The notes: generated by a model from the sequence alone, not told the origin. 64,000 bases of DNA from Flavobacteria bacterium RIFCSPLOWO2_12_FULL_35_11 (GCA_001800975.1 MGWK01000055.1:18127-82126), one strand, 5' to 3'; positions 36,801 to 46,110 are shown, numbered from the stretch's first letter. Program-made: numbers and translations.

Positions 36801-39800
36801 ACCGTGGCGATGAGCCGGGGCTTATTGCAAGAGAGGGGCAAAACACTCAAAGGCTCTTAAATGAGGCTGTTGATGGTTTGCCGCGATTTATTAACTACTA
36901 CGCAGGAAAATACTCTTATTCTAAGGTGGCTGCAAAAGAGTCTTCGATAAGCTCTTCTAACTCTATTATGTGGAGAGGATATAACGCTCTGGCGGCAAAT
37001 TTGGCTCAAAAGAGCGGTGAGAAGATGAGCAGTGACGCTCGTATTAACTCATATTTTATAAATGATGAAAAAATTTATAAAAGGTTGCCGGATATAAACG
37101 GGGAGGCTGTTGTCAAAGAGGTAACAACTCGAACTGATTCTAAAGGGAGTGAGGTTGCGCTTAGCGAAAACGAAATTGAAAAAATAAAAGGAATGATAAA
37201 AATCGCGGAAGTTGGCTCTAAATTAAGAGGCAAACAGCTTGATGATTCCGCGACAGATTTAGAAATTGAAAATCTTAGGTCTTCACTTAATGTAGAGTAT
37301 GACCGTTTTGTTAAAGAGTTTGGCTATTTGAGCAGAAGTACCAATGCTCGACTTTTTGAAGATGATGTTAATGCACCTTTTCTCTTGGCTTTAGAGAAAA
37401 AGTATGACAAGGGTATTAGCACGGCAGTTGCCAAAAAAAATGGCATTAATCCTGTAAGAGAGGTTGCCTCGAAAGCAGATATCTTCTTTAAAAGAACACA
37501 AACTCCTTATCGTGCACCTGAGAGTGCAAAATCGTATGAAGATGCGCTTAGTATTTGTTTGGGAGAAAAGACATATGTTAATATTCATTATATGTCTATT
37601 CTTCTTAAAAAAGATGAGCTGGAAATTGAGACTTATTTAAGTGATAATGGCTTTATCTTTGATGATCCAAACGAAGGATGGGTGACGAGAGAGAGCTATC
37701 TGAGCGGGAATGTAAAAGAGAAATATTCTCAAACTCAAATTCAGAGAAATTTAGAGGCTTTAGAGGATGTAATTCCCGCAGATATCCCCGCTATCGACAT
37801 AAGTGTTACTTGTGGCGCGGGGTGGATTCCAGCTAGGGATTTAAAAGATTTCATTAGAGAGATTTCTGGGTATGATGGAGACTTTAGCTGTTTCTATACT
37901 CCGCTTAATGCAGCATGGAATCTTGGTGATTTGCGTATTAGTAGTAAAAATGCTGAGGAGTACGGCACCAAAAGGAAAGATGTAAATGATATTCTTTTGG
38001 CTGCACTAAATAATAGACAGCTTACAGTTTATGATACGATAGGAAGCGGTAGCGACGCAAGAAAAGAGGTAAATCAAGATGAGACTACTGCCGCAAATGA
38101 TAAAGTAGATCTAGTTAAAGAGAGATGGAACGAATGGATTTGGGAGAGCCCTGAGCGGCGAGAGCGCTTAGGCAAGATGTATAATGATAAATTTAATGTC
38201 TATGCAAAAAGAGAGTTTGACGGCGCGCATTTGAAATTGCCAGGCAAAGTCGATGATAGTGTTATTGAATTTCGCCCGCATCAAAAAAATGGTGTTTGGA
38301 GGGCTTTGCAGAGCGGGACCGTGTTATTTGACCATACCGTGGGGAGTGGTAAGACTTTTACGGGAGTTGCGAGCGCCATGGAGCTTAAGAGAGTAGGAAA
38401 AGCTGATAAACCGCTTGTTGTTGTTCCTAAACATCTCGTGTCACAATGGGCAAAAGAGTGGCTAGAGTTGTACCCGAATGCTAATTTGTTAGTTCCGACA
38501 GAAAAAGATTTTACTCCTTCTAGGAGAAAGCTTCTTATGTCGAGAATTGCTACAGGAGAATATGATGGGATTATTATCTCCCATTCTCATTTAGGAAAGA
38601 TAGAAAATGATAGGGATTTTGAGATACGATTTATCCAAAATCAGATTGATGAAATACGAGATGCTCTTAATGCTTTAAGACTTGAAGATGGCAAACATGG
38701 CATGACTGCTAAACAGTGGCAGTTGACACAACAAAAGCTTGAGCATAAGCTTGAAAACTTAATCAATAAATCAAAAGATGACAATATAAGCTTTTTAGAG
38801 CTTGGAATTGACGCTATGATTATTGATGAGTTCCATGAGTTTAAAAATTTAGGATTTCATACTTCTTTGCAGAGATTGGCAAAAGGTTTAGGGAACCCTA
38901 TTGGAAGTCAAAAAGCGTTTGATATGTATATTAAAACGCAAAGTCTTTTAGAGAAGACAGGGAATAAAAATTTAATTGTTTTAACGGGAACACCTATCAG
39001 TAATAGTATTACGGAGATGTTTACGCTTAAGAGATATTTATTAGGTGGTGAGTTAAAGGCACAAGGGCTGGGGCACTTTGACGCTTGGGTAAAGCAGTAC
39101 GCCGATATTACGACTGATTGGGAGTTGACAGCAAGTACACAATATAAATTGACAACTAGATTGTCTAAATTTAAAAATATGCCTGAGCTTATTGGGGCTT
39201 ACTCTACTTTTGCGGATGTGGTAACTATTGATATGGTTCAAAAACAGCTCGCAAAAGAGGGTAAAACTTTAGATTTGCCGGCAGTTAAAGGCGGAAAGCC
39301 TAATAATGTAATTGTTGAGAGAAGTGAAGAACAAGCGCGGTTTATCGGGGTTGCCGATGAGCTTGGGATTTATGATAAAAACAGCTTAGTTTATCGAAGT
39401 GAGAATTTGCCAAAAGGCAAACCTCAAAAAGGTGATGATAATATGCTTGTTATCATGGGTCATGCTAAAAAAGCCTCTCTTGATATGAGGCTCATTGATG
39501 AGTCTTATGGTGATTTTGAAGGCTCAAAGATAAATAAATCTGTTGTTGATATGCTTGATATATATAAAAAATGGGATGGGCTTAATGGGGCTCAACTTAT
39601 TTTTTGTGATCTCTCTACTCCTAAGGGAGCGGTTGCAGGTGAAAAAGCAAGAATTAAAGAGCTTATTGAAGCGGCGGATGCAGGAGACGAGAGTGCGATT
39701 AAAGAGCTTGACGAGATTTCTCCAGATGATTTAGAGGCTTTAAATAGTAAATTTAGCGTCTATGATGATATTAAATCAAAACTTATTTTAAATGGAATCC

Positions 39801-41569
39801 CTCATGATGAGATTGCATTTATTCATGATGCTAAAACTCCTTTGCAAAAAGAGGAACTTTTTGCAAAAGTTAATGGGGGAAGAATAAGATTTTTGCTTGG
39901 CAGTACATCAAAGATGGGTTCTGGGATGAATGTTCAAAAAAGACTTGTTGGGGAGCATCACCTTGATGTTCCATGGAGGCCTTCGGATCTTGAACAGAGA
40001 GAAGGGCGGATTATTAGGCAGGGAAATCTACTCTTTTCACTTTATAAGGTGATAAAAGAGAACGGGTACTCCTCTGCCACTCTCAAAGATAATGAAAAGT
40101 TTAAAGCCGTCGCTGATGAACTTGGGATTAAGGGTGTTAGCCTTAATAAGATAATTGCCGACGCTAAAGAGCATGGTGGCGATTTTGAGGTTGAAATAAA
40201 TAGATATGCCACTAAAAACACGCTTGATAGCGGCCTATGGGAAAAGATAGAAGCTAAAGCTAAATTTATTGCTCAGATTAGGTCCGGTGAAATAAAAGAT
40301 AGAGAGGTTGACGATATTAGCGGGGAGGCGGCGAATGCTGCTGAAATGAAAGCGGCTGCGAGCGGAAACCCTTTAGTTATGGAAGAGGTGAAGCTAAAAA
40401 GAGATATAAGTAAACTTGAAGCCGTAAAGAAAAACTTCAATAGAGGTCTCTATGATAGAGAGACGAGAATTGATTACTATAAGAAACAGCTAGTCTCTTT
40501 TAATGAGATGGATGCCCATTATAAGGCTGATATTGGGAATTGTGATGCGTATAAAAAAGAGCTTGAATTGGATAGACTGGAGCTTGAAAAATTAAAATCG
40601 GATAATAAGTCTAAGGGCATATCCAATAAGAATTTAAAGAACTTTACAGGCTTTAAAATTCATATAAACAGTGATGAGTATGATAGCAGAGAGGAGGCAG
40701 GGGGAGCCCTTCTTTCTGTTGCTAAAGAGCTACTTAAGAGCGGTGATAAATTTGTGAAAGTTGGAAGTTTCGCAGGTTTTGATTTAAGCATTCAGAACTA
40801 TTCGGCTTACAACGATAGATTAATGCAAGTGGTTATATCCACTGCTAGTAATGAATATATCGTGAGCTTTGCAATCAAGGATCAAAGCCCCGGCGGGCTT
40901 TGTATTAAGTTATCCAATAGGCTTGAAGAAGTGTTTATTGATTATGAAAAATTTTTAAATCAAAATAAATTGATTTTAAAAGAGCTGCCCGTTCTTGAAG
41001 GTATGGGTAAGATTTTTCCAAAAGAGGATGAGCTTCAACTCTTAAAATCGCGCTACAAGATTGTAGTAAGCGAATTAAAGAGTACGGATAAAAATAAGAG
41101 TGTGGATAAGGCACAAAATATAGAGGGTTTCACGGCTGTAAAAACTAATATCATTAATGATTGGGTTGATACAGATAGTGGCGTAGATACTAGAGATATC
41201 TTAGAGAAAAAGAGGATTGATTTAAGTGTCATTGAAAAGATTGACTTTTCAATCGTCGGAAAGTGTTTTGTTTTAAATAATCAATTGGATCGCAGTGATT
41301 ATTTAAAATTTGAAAAAATCTTTGAGCTTTTTGGCGGAAAATGGGATAGAAAAGTCGATGCAGTTGTCTTTAGTGACGATGGATTGCGTAGAATGAAAGA
41401 TGTTTTGGCTTTAAAAAATAGAGATGAGAAGTCGGCGGATATTGAAAAATATAGCGGTTCGATTGTCGATATCATCAATGTCTCCATGAGTGAAGATGAT
41501 ATTAGAGATGCAAAGAGCTCACTTGGTTTTATTAGTGAGACTTTTAGTGAGCGGGTAGTTAGCCTTTAA
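33872..41569 (+). CDS. Giant N6-adenine methylase / SNF2-type helicase polyprotein, 2565 aa
   Basis: An N-terminal region of about 480 residues of unknown function leads to a hydrophilic linker (about 485-575). Then comes a DNA methyltransferase domain (EPSVGVGNFF near 773, catalytic NPPYG near 840). A superfamily 2 helicase follows, with HTVGSGKTF near 1492, IDEFHEFKN near 1653, LTGTPISNS, and the C-terminal motif QREGRIIRQG near 2045. A long helical tail ends in the shared C-terminal motif (GSIVDIINVSMSEDD). Similar giants occur on H. pylori and other conjugative elements and may protect incoming DNA from restriction in the recipient; that role is inferred. Confidence 0.88.
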   Translation: MRDFQNLLSLSKQNYELSRTSGLDVEIVLQTRLDYFRALLLKNNSYNMTKLKNWCIENQDLSFFELANNDVEYLMATNILYSDDGEIFKFFSQEDKDKLYDYQVKFIEKNATLIKLLSHTKDNFLFSSLAVDKEERFEREVLTSKTGIANFLTHSTKFNVNNFSNSITTYLDSVDAGINISLIKSEEEWRNTSYNEDGIAILTGAKPFVALNPVVFDNHIVGYSPINLYDISQTTLGQERFFLTAIPEDIILQRLKASLLSSEAISSVVGGGVLDSQKSLSSAVAVLGRELGSHYLIDGDERAMFLFAFSKSLGLDSDLENIGMHNIKVKLKNVLSTLNLVNNELFLADIYAKNTLTEDLYFKLGKKDAEVLNSSLIEKKISALMGDDRVQYGLGIDISKVKLRGSVDIAKEILEKEDVSISTDYKNLFLVTKKLTINSGNFAGKSFVLEDSLDDNELKTVVAKEFLSKLVEKDMLKNRLNIKRIGDELKRNRELFDGKHTDDIGQLHDKRESSELSGDGDGRNSAEISAAQSRESNGYAQQLDGAGVQRERSVGDSESRDSLYELASEIENQAHEQFAVFVEKIAKTRSKKELTEINYEINSVGFSDYKILEKDYLDLKKIIEAKFDLLIDEEAIAVSLDKDADDLNIVEDENFTVEGDISSGGAKTKFKNYIAGIEILRKIEAGEEISREDKIILSKMPGVGTIAQAFPRSDGSVTKGWENEAVELKETLSDAEYKQAQRATLDAYYTDENIIKAMWSGIERFGFKGGSVLEPSVGVGNFFGYMPKNLKPSTQLLGVELDKTTAKVAQILYPKAKIYNVGFENFQLLGGQKASLVIGNPPYGAHKISDKTNVELDGKNIHNYFMGKGIDSLDEGGVMAMVVSSSFLDSADMSTRAYIGKSANLIGAIRLPKGSFGNANTEVVTDIVFLQKRDLGMESNITDWLNIGEVNETPINQYYEKNQENLLGIWGKFSSMYRGDEPGLIAREGQNTQRLLNEAVDGLPRFINYYAGKYSYSKVAAKESSISSSNSIMWRGYNALAANLAQKSGEKMSSDARINSYFINDEKIYKRLPDINGEAVVKEVTTRTDSKGSEVALSENEIEKIKGMIKIAEVGSKLRGKQLDDSATDLEIENLRSSLNVEYDRFVKEFGYLSRSTNARLFEDDVNAPFLLALEKKYDKGISTAVAKKNGINPVREVASKADIFFKRTQTPYRAPESAKSYEDALSICLGEKTYVNIHYMSILLKKDELEIETYLSDNGFIFDDPNEGWVTRESYLSGNVKEKYSQTQIQRNLEALEDVIPADIPAIDISVTCGAGWIPARDLKDFIREISGYDGDFSCFYTPLNAAWNLGDLRISSKNAEEYGTKRKDVNDILLAALNNRQLTVYDTIGSGSDARKEVNQDETTAANDKVDLVKERWNEWIWESPERRERLGKMYNDKFNVYAKREFDGAHLKLPGKVDDSVIEFRPHQKNGVWRALQSGTVLFDHTVGSGKTFTGVASAMELKRVGKADKPLVVVPKHLVSQWAKEWLELYPNANLLVPTEKDFTPSRRKLLMSRIATGEYDGIIISHSHLGKIENDRDFEIRFIQNQIDEIRDALNALRLEDGKHGMTAKQWQLTQQKLEHKLENLINKSKDDNISFLELGIDAMIIDEFHEFKNLGFHTSLQRLAKGLGNPIGSQKAFDMYIKTQSLLEKTGNKNLIVLTGTPISNSITEMFTLKRYLLGGELKAQGLGHFDAWVKQYADITTDWELTASTQYKLTTRLSKFKNMPELIGAYSTFADVVTIDMVQKQLAKEGKTLDLPAVKGGKPNNVIVERSEEQARFIGVADELGIYDKNSLVYRSENLPKGKPQKGDDNMLVIMGHAKKASLDMRLIDESYGDFEGSKINKSVVDMLDIYKKWDGLNGAQLIFCDLSTPKGAVAGEKARIKELIEAADAGDESAIKELDEISPDDLEALNSKFSVYDDIKSKLILNGIPHDEIAFIHDAKTPLQKEELFAKVNGGRIRFLLGSTSKMGSGMNVQKRLVGEHHLDVPWRPSDLEQREGRIIRQGNLLFSLYKVIKENGYSSATLKDNEKFKAVADELGIKGVSLNKIIADAKEHGGDFEVEINRYATKNTLDSGLWEKIEAKAKFIAQIRSGEIKDREVDDISGEAANAAEMKAAASGNPLVMEEVKLKRDISKLEAVKKNFNRGLYDRETRIDYYKKQLVSFNEMDAHYKADIGNCDAYKKELELDRLELEKLKSDNKSKGISNKNLKNFTGFKIHINSDEYDSREEAGGALLSVAKELLKSGDKFVKVGSFAGFDLSIQNYSAYNDRLMQVVISTASNEYIVSFAIKDQSPGGLCIKLSNRLEEVFIDYEKFLNQNKLILKELPVLEGMGKIFPKEDELQLLKSRYKIVVSELKSTDKNKSVDKAQNIEGFTAVKTNIINDWVDTDSGVDTRDILEKKRIDLSVIEKIDFSIVGKCFVLNNQLDRSDYLKFEKIFELFGGKWDRKVDAVVFSDDGLRRMKDVLALKNRDEKSADIEKYSGSIVDIINVSMSEDDIRDAKSSLGFISETFSERVVSL
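35331..35570 (+). CDS. Nested out-of-frame gene inside the giant ORF, 79 aa
   Basis: In a different frame from the giant gene, an ATG sits six bases after AAAAGGA. The 79-codon frame encodes a well-formed helical protein (TEGTLLKFQQLKAERAMD, MEQGFRENEAWEIVSREI) with the Leu-Ala-Glu pattern of small TnpV-like or mobile-element helper proteins. Over the same bases the giant frame encodes only a Ser/Gly/Glu/Asp-rich, low-complexity linker. That contrast, plus the ribosome site, suggests overprinting. An alternative is that this was once a separate gene captured in the linker. Confidence 0.55.
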   Translation: MNLKETENYSTGSIRTILDNYMIKENPRNYRAMETEGTLLKFQQLKAERAMDMLNNLMEQGFRENEAWEIVSREIVYTN

Positions 41570-41903
41570 TGGCTTGTCATGCTTTGATAAGTTCTTGCAA
41601 GCCGTCTCTCTAAGAATTAGAGATACTTCCCTGTGTGGCTGTTGTGACGCCGTATATATCCTATTAAAGGATGTTGCCGGCATAAGTACCCAAAGGGCAC
41701 TTGTACCCTTGTGGTATAAACAAACACTCAGTGTCAAGAGTGTAAACAGGGAGTCTTTTTCAAAGATACTCCCCCGCATTTCACTTTGTAAAAAGGTAAT
41801 TTCTCTACGAGGTCATGGTACCGCCGTTCACATCTCATTAGAGGATGTTGCCGGCATAAGCAAATAGATTCATCAAAGATTGAATCTATTTGCTTAAGCT
41901 ACA
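41570..41903. repeat. Intergenic structured-repeat cluster 1
   Basis: About 330 bp made of hairpin elements shared with 42180-42500 and 60055-60330. Two copies of the about 60-nt 'CCGGCATAAG' element lie at about 41626-41686 and 41799-41860. Between them are a GGGAGTCTTT...AAGATACTCCC hairpin and a TTTTAC-like hairpin before GTAAAAAGG. A perfect 16-bp inverted repeat with an 8-nt loop (41857-41896) ends at the CTTAAG that precedes the promoter. The 97-codon frame across this region is not convincing as a gene. Confidence 0.6.
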
Positions 41904-41929
41904 TTTTATTATATATTTATTACAATTAT
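41904..41929 (+). promoter_or_regulatory. Promoter motif variant
   Basis: TTTTATTATATATTTATTAC, eight bases after CTTAAG, 24 bp before the next ATG. Confidence 0.5.
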
Positions 41930-41952
41930 AAAAACTATCAATAAGGAATTTT

Positions 41953-42171
41953 ATGGCGGGAACGAATAGTGATGAACAAAAAGTTAAATTCGTTAAGTCG
42001 GTTTACGGTGAAGAGAAATATAAAAATTGTGAAACGACTCAGTTTGGCGATCAAATCCTTGTTGGATGGTATCTCTCCGGTTATCCGTCATTAGAAGATT
42101 TAGAGGCAAATTTTAACGAGAATGAGATATTAGAGCTGCATGCGTCAGTGCAAAAATCAGCGTATATGTGA
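41953..42171 (+). CDS. Small hypothetical protein, 72 aa
   Basis: It has an AAGGAATTTT ribosome site and a dedicated promoter motif. The product is acidic with aromatic residues in the middle (GWYLSGYPSLEDLEANF). No family is recognised. It is flanked on both sides by structured-repeat clusters, like a one-gene cassette. Confidence 0.55.
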   Translation: MAGTNSDEQKVKFVKSVYGEEKYKNCETTQFGDQILVGWYLSGYPSLEDLEANFNENEILELHASVQKSAYM

Positions 42172-42505
42172 GTTGGCGGGCTATCCACTTATTCTTAGAG
42201 ATAGTTCTCTGCGGGGCGGTGGTAACGCCGACGAGACAATAATCTCTCTCGGGCACCGGGCACCCCTTGAGGGTGTAAGTACCCAAAGGGCATAAACAAA
42301 CACTCAGTGTCGAGAGTGTAAACAGGGAGTCTTTATTAAAGATACTCCCCCGCATTTTACTTTGTAAAAAGGTATTTCCCTACGGGGTTAAGGCAGCGCC
42401 GTTCACATCCTATTTAAGGATGTTGCCGGCATAAGCAAATAGATTCATCAGCGATTGAATCCTAGATTCTCTCTTTGAGATAATCTGTTATTTGCTTAAG
42501 TTAGG
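42172..42505. repeat. Intergenic structured-repeat cluster 2
   Basis: It contains copies of the about 60-nt element at about 42203-42255 (diverged) and 42374-42434, a CACCCCTTGAGGGTG hairpin and the GGGAGTCTTT hairpin. The last part (42432-42498) is a three-way-junction-like fold: outer arms TAAGCAAAT / ATTTGCTTA enclosing two hairpins (42442-42461 and 42464-42486). It ends at CTTAAG before the promoter motif. No gene is seen. Confidence 0.6.
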
Positions 42506-42530
42506 TTTTATTATAAACCTATTATAATTA
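42506..42530 (+). promoter_or_regulatory. Element-wide promoter motif (double TATTATAA)
   Basis: TTATTATAAACCTATTATAA with CTTAAG about 10 bp upstream; the chosen ATG is 32 bp downstream. Confidence 0.6.
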
Positions 42531-42561
42531 AATAATTTATCTCAATAATAAGGTGATTACC

Positions 42562-43680
42562 ATGGATGCAACTACTGAATATAATAAATTGATTGAAGCT
42601 TATAAAAGCTCTCTCTCTATGAGTGAGCTTGAAGCTAAGCTTAGAGAAATACCTTTAGAAGTTAGAGAAGAGGTCATCGCGATGTTTGATGTCTTCTTAA
42701 TTCGTGATACCTTAGAATTTTTTGACAAAAGTGAACATCCTCTTCATAAGAACATTAGTGTAAGCGAAGATGATATCAAGATTATTGCGGCATCCATAGG
42801 AAACGAAGAGGAGCTGCACGAAAATCTTGTTGTGATTTTTGGGGAAAAGAATGCGGGGATGATTCGAGATTCACTTGATTCAAGTTTGAAAATATCAAAT
42901 CAAGTAGCTCTTGATACGATTGTTTTTAAGTTGGAAAATTCATTTTATAATGATAAAAATTTTAATTTGGAAAATTTTAAATCGTGGGGGCGTACATCGG
43001 TTAACTCTTATATAAAAGATAAGCTCTCTAGTAGTATGGAGCTTAATATATATAGAGGTAAAAACAACAATACCTTTACTGATGTACAGAAGCAGGCGTT
43101 AGCTCTTGTAGATAGGGAGCTTGTTTCCCTTGTTAACTTAAAAAATATGTCGAACGGTTTGGAGCGAGCGGCACATCTGCTTACTCTTGACTTTAGAGAG
43201 CAAGGGAGCATGATAAAGCCACATAATCTCGGTATTGATAAAGAGGTTATGGTTTTGGCGGAAAAGTGCCGTGAGCTTGATATTAATGTCGCGATGATTA
43301 ACTATAATGTTAACGCCGCGCAGAGTATCGTTGTTGATAAGTTTTTTGAAAATGCGAATATAGATAAAGATAAATTTTTAAGGCAAATAAAAAATCCTGA
43401 TGGTTTTTTAAATGCAATTAAAAATAATCTTAGTGTGGAGAGTATCTCTGTTACCTGTAAGTTTTTAAGAGATACCCTTGTGACCGATATGGTCTCTAGT
43501 GAAGAAGAGTATGTTGTTAAAATTGATTTATTTAACAACTCTATAGCTAAAGTTGAAGCACTCTCTTTGCACCCTGAAAAAGAGAATTGGGCTTTGGTTG
43601 TGCCTACAATTTCTGATGAAGAATTAGAATCAATTAATGATTTACTCCGTGATAACTCTGTAAAAATGAGCTTGGAATAG
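42562..43680 (+). CDS. Hypothetical protein, 372 aa
   Basis: The ATG at 42562 is preferred over the GTG at 42553, which overlaps the AATAAGG ribosome site. The protein is soluble and helical with no motif I recognise. The last 25 residues (ISDEELESINDLLRDNS) resemble the second half of the shared tail of other proteins, without the SVxEIA half. The next gene follows after four bases. Confidence 0.7.
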   Translation: MDATTEYNKLIEAYKSSLSMSELEAKLREIPLEVREEVIAMFDVFLIRDTLEFFDKSEHPLHKNISVSEDDIKIIAASIGNEEELHENLVVIFGEKNAGMIRDSLDSSLKISNQVALDTIVFKLENSFYNDKNFNLENFKSWGRTSVNSYIKDKLSSSMELNIYRGKNNNTFTDVQKQALALVDRELVSLVNLKNMSNGLERAAHLLTLDFREQGSMIKPHNLGIDKEVMVLAEKCRELDINVAMINYNVNAAQSIVVDKFFENANIDKDKFLRQIKNPDGFLNAIKNNLSVESISVTCKFLRDTLVTDMVSSEEEYVVKIDLFNNSIAKVEALSLHPEKENWALVVPTISDEELESINDLLRDNSVKMSLE

Positions 43681-43684
43681 GAAT

Positions 43685-44005
43685 ATGACCGGTATTGAAT
43701 TTGCGTTGCAGAGGTTGGTTGTTAAACTTACGGAAATCGGTTTTGACGATGTAAAGAAAAACTTTCAAGACAATGGTTATATCAGTAAAGACCTTGTTCC
43801 TAATGAAGAGGCTTTTTATGGCGATGAAACTAGAGAGATTGCGGCGATAGCGAAGGAAAAAACTGAAAATAATAGACTTATAAGGCTTAATAAAGAGACT
43901 TTAGATGTGGCAAACGCTACTTACCAAAAGAGCGTTAGCTATACTCCTCGGATGCTTGTTGCAAACGGAATTAAAAAATATAAGAAAAAGAGGAAGAAAA
44001 GATGA
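43685..44005 (+). CDS. Small basic-tailed protein, 106 aa
   Basis: Acidic N-terminal half, then a strongly basic C-terminus (IKKYKKKRKKR), which could bind nucleic acid or membrane phosphates. It overlaps the next gene by ATGA. No family is recognised. Confidence 0.65.
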   Translation: MTGIEFALQRLVVKLTEIGFDDVKKNFQDNGYISKDLVPNEEAFYGDETREIAAIAKEKTENNRLIRLNKETLDVANATYQKSVSYTPRMLVANGIKKYKKKRKKR

Positions 44006-45105
44006 AAAATGAAGGCTCTATGGATATTTACATTGGGATGCTTTTTGGGTTTTTCCTCTTTTTATATTTTATAATTACTGATCCATTTTTACTTGTTTTA
44101 ATAATCCCTTTTTCACTTTATCTTTTAATAGTGCTCTTTAGTGGAACTACACTAAGAGATGCCTATTTTAAGGCGAAGAAAAACCTTCTGCTTACTATCG
44201 CTGTATCGGGTTTTTTAGTTCTAGCCTTCTACTATTTCCTCGACAGCGATTTTACTTATTTTGTTTTTAATCAAGATAGTTATGTGACATTCGCTGTTGT
44301 GTTGGTGTTTTTTTCTCTTTTCTTAAATTGGTTCTCCAAAAGAAGTATTCCTATATCTTTTTTGGGAGATGACGATAGGCTTGTGCAGGAAACTATGTAT
44401 GAGGATTACTCTTATAAAATGCTTGGGGATTCTTATCTTTACAGAACTGTTAGTTTTCGTGACTCTAAGAGAAAACTTCATGCCCCTGATGAGCTGCATC
44501 CTAAGATTGAGGATTGGGTTCCGGCGGAGCTGAGTGTTTTAGATTTAGAGATGGAAGCGATTGATGGCCGTGATAGGATGAAGTTTTATTACGAAAAAGT
44601 CGTTTTTGATATGTTTAATGACTTTTGCGAGGGGTGTAAAGATTCGGAAAAGATGCTTAAGATGTATGGGTATAATTTAACCATTGTTAAGGGTTTGAAA
44701 GATATTAAAAGATTTGAAGAAGCCCTTAAAAAAGAGTCTCTTCTTTGCTATAAAATTTTTAAATTTCTTGAAAAAGATATGAATAACCCCTCTATAAAAA
44801 TTCAGATGAATTGGCAAAATATTTATAGCGACAATTATCACTGTTTGGAGCTTTGTCTTGTGAGTATTATTTTAATGGTTAGACAATATATTAACTTTCC
44901 TGTAGGGGATTTGGCTAAATATGTCGTAACTAAAAAAGACAAAAATTTTATCGGGGCATTTAGCTCGTTACCGGCAGATTTTGCGAATATTAATTCGACA
45001 TCGGTGAGTCCAAGCGGAATGGGGTATTATTATACATATTATAGAATCCACTATAAGTGGTTTGCAGAAGATCAGAGCGCCGTTTTGGCAAGATGGGTAA
45101 AGTGA
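44002..45105 (+). CDS. Membrane protein with three to four N-terminal segments and a cytoplasmic domain, 367 aa
   Basis: Hydrophobic segments lie at about residues 10-28, 30-50, 68-88 and 95-112, followed by a soluble domain of about 250 residues. The layout (N-terminal membrane hairpins plus a helical cytoplasmic domain) is compatible with TrbA/IcmP(DotM)-type partners of a DotL/TrbC coupling protein, but I see no decisive motif. Co-translation with the upstream gene is likely through ATGA overlap. Confidence 0.65.
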   Translation: MKNEGSMDIYIGMLFGFFLFLYFIITDPFLLVLIIPFSLYLLIVLFSGTTLRDAYFKAKKNLLLTIAVSGFLVLAFYYFLDSDFTYFVFNQDSYVTFAVVLVFFSLFLNWFSKRSIPISFLGDDDRLVQETMYEDYSYKMLGDSYLYRTVSFRDSKRKLHAPDELHPKIEDWVPAELSVLDLEMEAIDGRDRMKFYYEKVVFDMFNDFCEGCKDSEKMLKMYGYNLTIVKGLKDIKRFEEALKKESLLCYKIFKFLEKDMNNPSIKIQMNWQNIYSDNYHCLELCLVSIILMVRQYINFPVGDLAKYVVTKKDKNFIGAFSSLPADFANINSTSVSPSGMGYYYTYYRIHYKWFAEDQSAVLARWVK

Positions 45106-45165
45106 TTTAGTTTGCGCTCTCTGATTTTTAGAGAGAGTTGGCGGTGTAGCTTACTTAAGCTTTAT

Positions 45166-45190
45166 TTTATTATAAATCTATTATAATTTA
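45166..45190 (+). promoter_or_regulatory. Element-wide promoter motif (double TATTATAA)
   Basis: TTATTATAAATCTATTATAA, with ACTTAAGC about 10 bp upstream and the next ATG 23 bp downstream. Confidence 0.6.
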
Positions 45191-45212
45191 GCTAAATGAA
45201 AAAGGATTTGGT

Positions 45213-46100
45213 ATGAGCTTGAAAGACGATATAGAAAGTAATGGCAATCAAGACATTTTTAAATATTCTATTAATAGTATTAGACAAGGCAGCTCTGATT
45301 GGAGATGGCTTGACATATCATTTAATGGTGTCACAATAGGATCTGTAAGCAATATAACAACAATAAATTCTAAGTTGTTTATGTCTATATTAGAAAATCA
45401 GTTTGGCAAATCTTCTGTTGAGATGATTAAATCTAATTGCAAAAGTAAATTGCGTGAATCTGCCTTCGCATCTTTCTTTCATGGATTTGAGCGTGGAGTT
45501 TCATATCACACACCAAAAAATTTTTCAGGCGGTGTTGCCTTTGTAAAGGATAGCATAGAAACGATATTGGGAATTGCTTCTGAATTATTTAACACCAAAA
45601 TTGAAGAGTCTGATAATTACACTCTATTGTCTGGGGCAAGTAAATTTGGTGAAAATGTACCTTTAAATCATTTAGAAGAATTAGCTGCGAAATGTGATGC
45701 TGATAAAGAAAATCTTATTATTAATGGAAATAGAGAAAAGATTAGACTTTTTCATAATACCGACGAACAGACGGTGCATTTTATTTCCGGCAAGCTCGGT
45801 TTGGATATCGGGTTTGATTTGTGGATTAAGCTTGATGGCCAAAAATCACTGTTTGAAAATTTAGAATATATTCTAAAGGGAGCGGGTATCGCTCATAATT
45901 TAACCTCAATAGGGCAGATTGACTCTCAAGAGGGGAGTAGTGTTGTAACGCTTGAGGCTACATATAATAAAGTGTTGTCGGAAGAGGCGGATAGTGTTGC
46001 TTCTTTGGCCCGCGGTTGCGCGGATGTTCCTGCTAAAGAAGTTGCGGCTGAGCTTGCTTCTTTAGCAGGTTCAAATTCATCTCAAAATCTTAAACAGTAA
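45213..46100 (+). CDS. Hypothetical protein with shared C-terminal tail, 295 aa
   Basis: Soluble, mixed alpha/beta, no recognised family. It ends in the recurrent tail (DSVASLARGCADVPAKEVAAELASLAG). It leads an operon that continues through a small protein, primase and EAL protein, each separated by only a few bases. Position next to a primase and the tail suggest a factor that could act with transferred DNA; this is inference. Confidence 0.72.
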   Translation: MSLKDDIESNGNQDIFKYSINSIRQGSSDWRWLDISFNGVTIGSVSNITTINSKLFMSILENQFGKSSVEMIKSNCKSKLRESAFASFFHGFERGVSYHTPKNFSGGVAFVKDSIETILGIASELFNTKIEESDNYTLLSGASKFGENVPLNHLEELAAKCDADKENLIINGNREKIRLFHNTDEQTVHFISGKLGLDIGFDLWIKLDGQKSLFENLEYILKGAGIAHNLTSIGQIDSQEGSSVVTLEATYNKVLSEEADSVASLARGCADVPAKEVAAELASLAGSNSSQNLKQ

Positions 46101-46110
46101 GAGAGATGAG

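Noticed and set aside
41574..41867. A 97-codon + strand frame
   Set aside because: It lies wholly in the structured-repeat cluster, its sequence follows repeat units rather than codon bias, and no ribosome site precedes it.
42374..42434. Possible twister ribozyme or c-di-GMP riboswitch in the repeated element
   Set aside because: TAA, GCCG and CCGGCATAA pieces recall twister loosely, and c-di-GMP genes are present, but order and conserved nucleotides of either class do not match.
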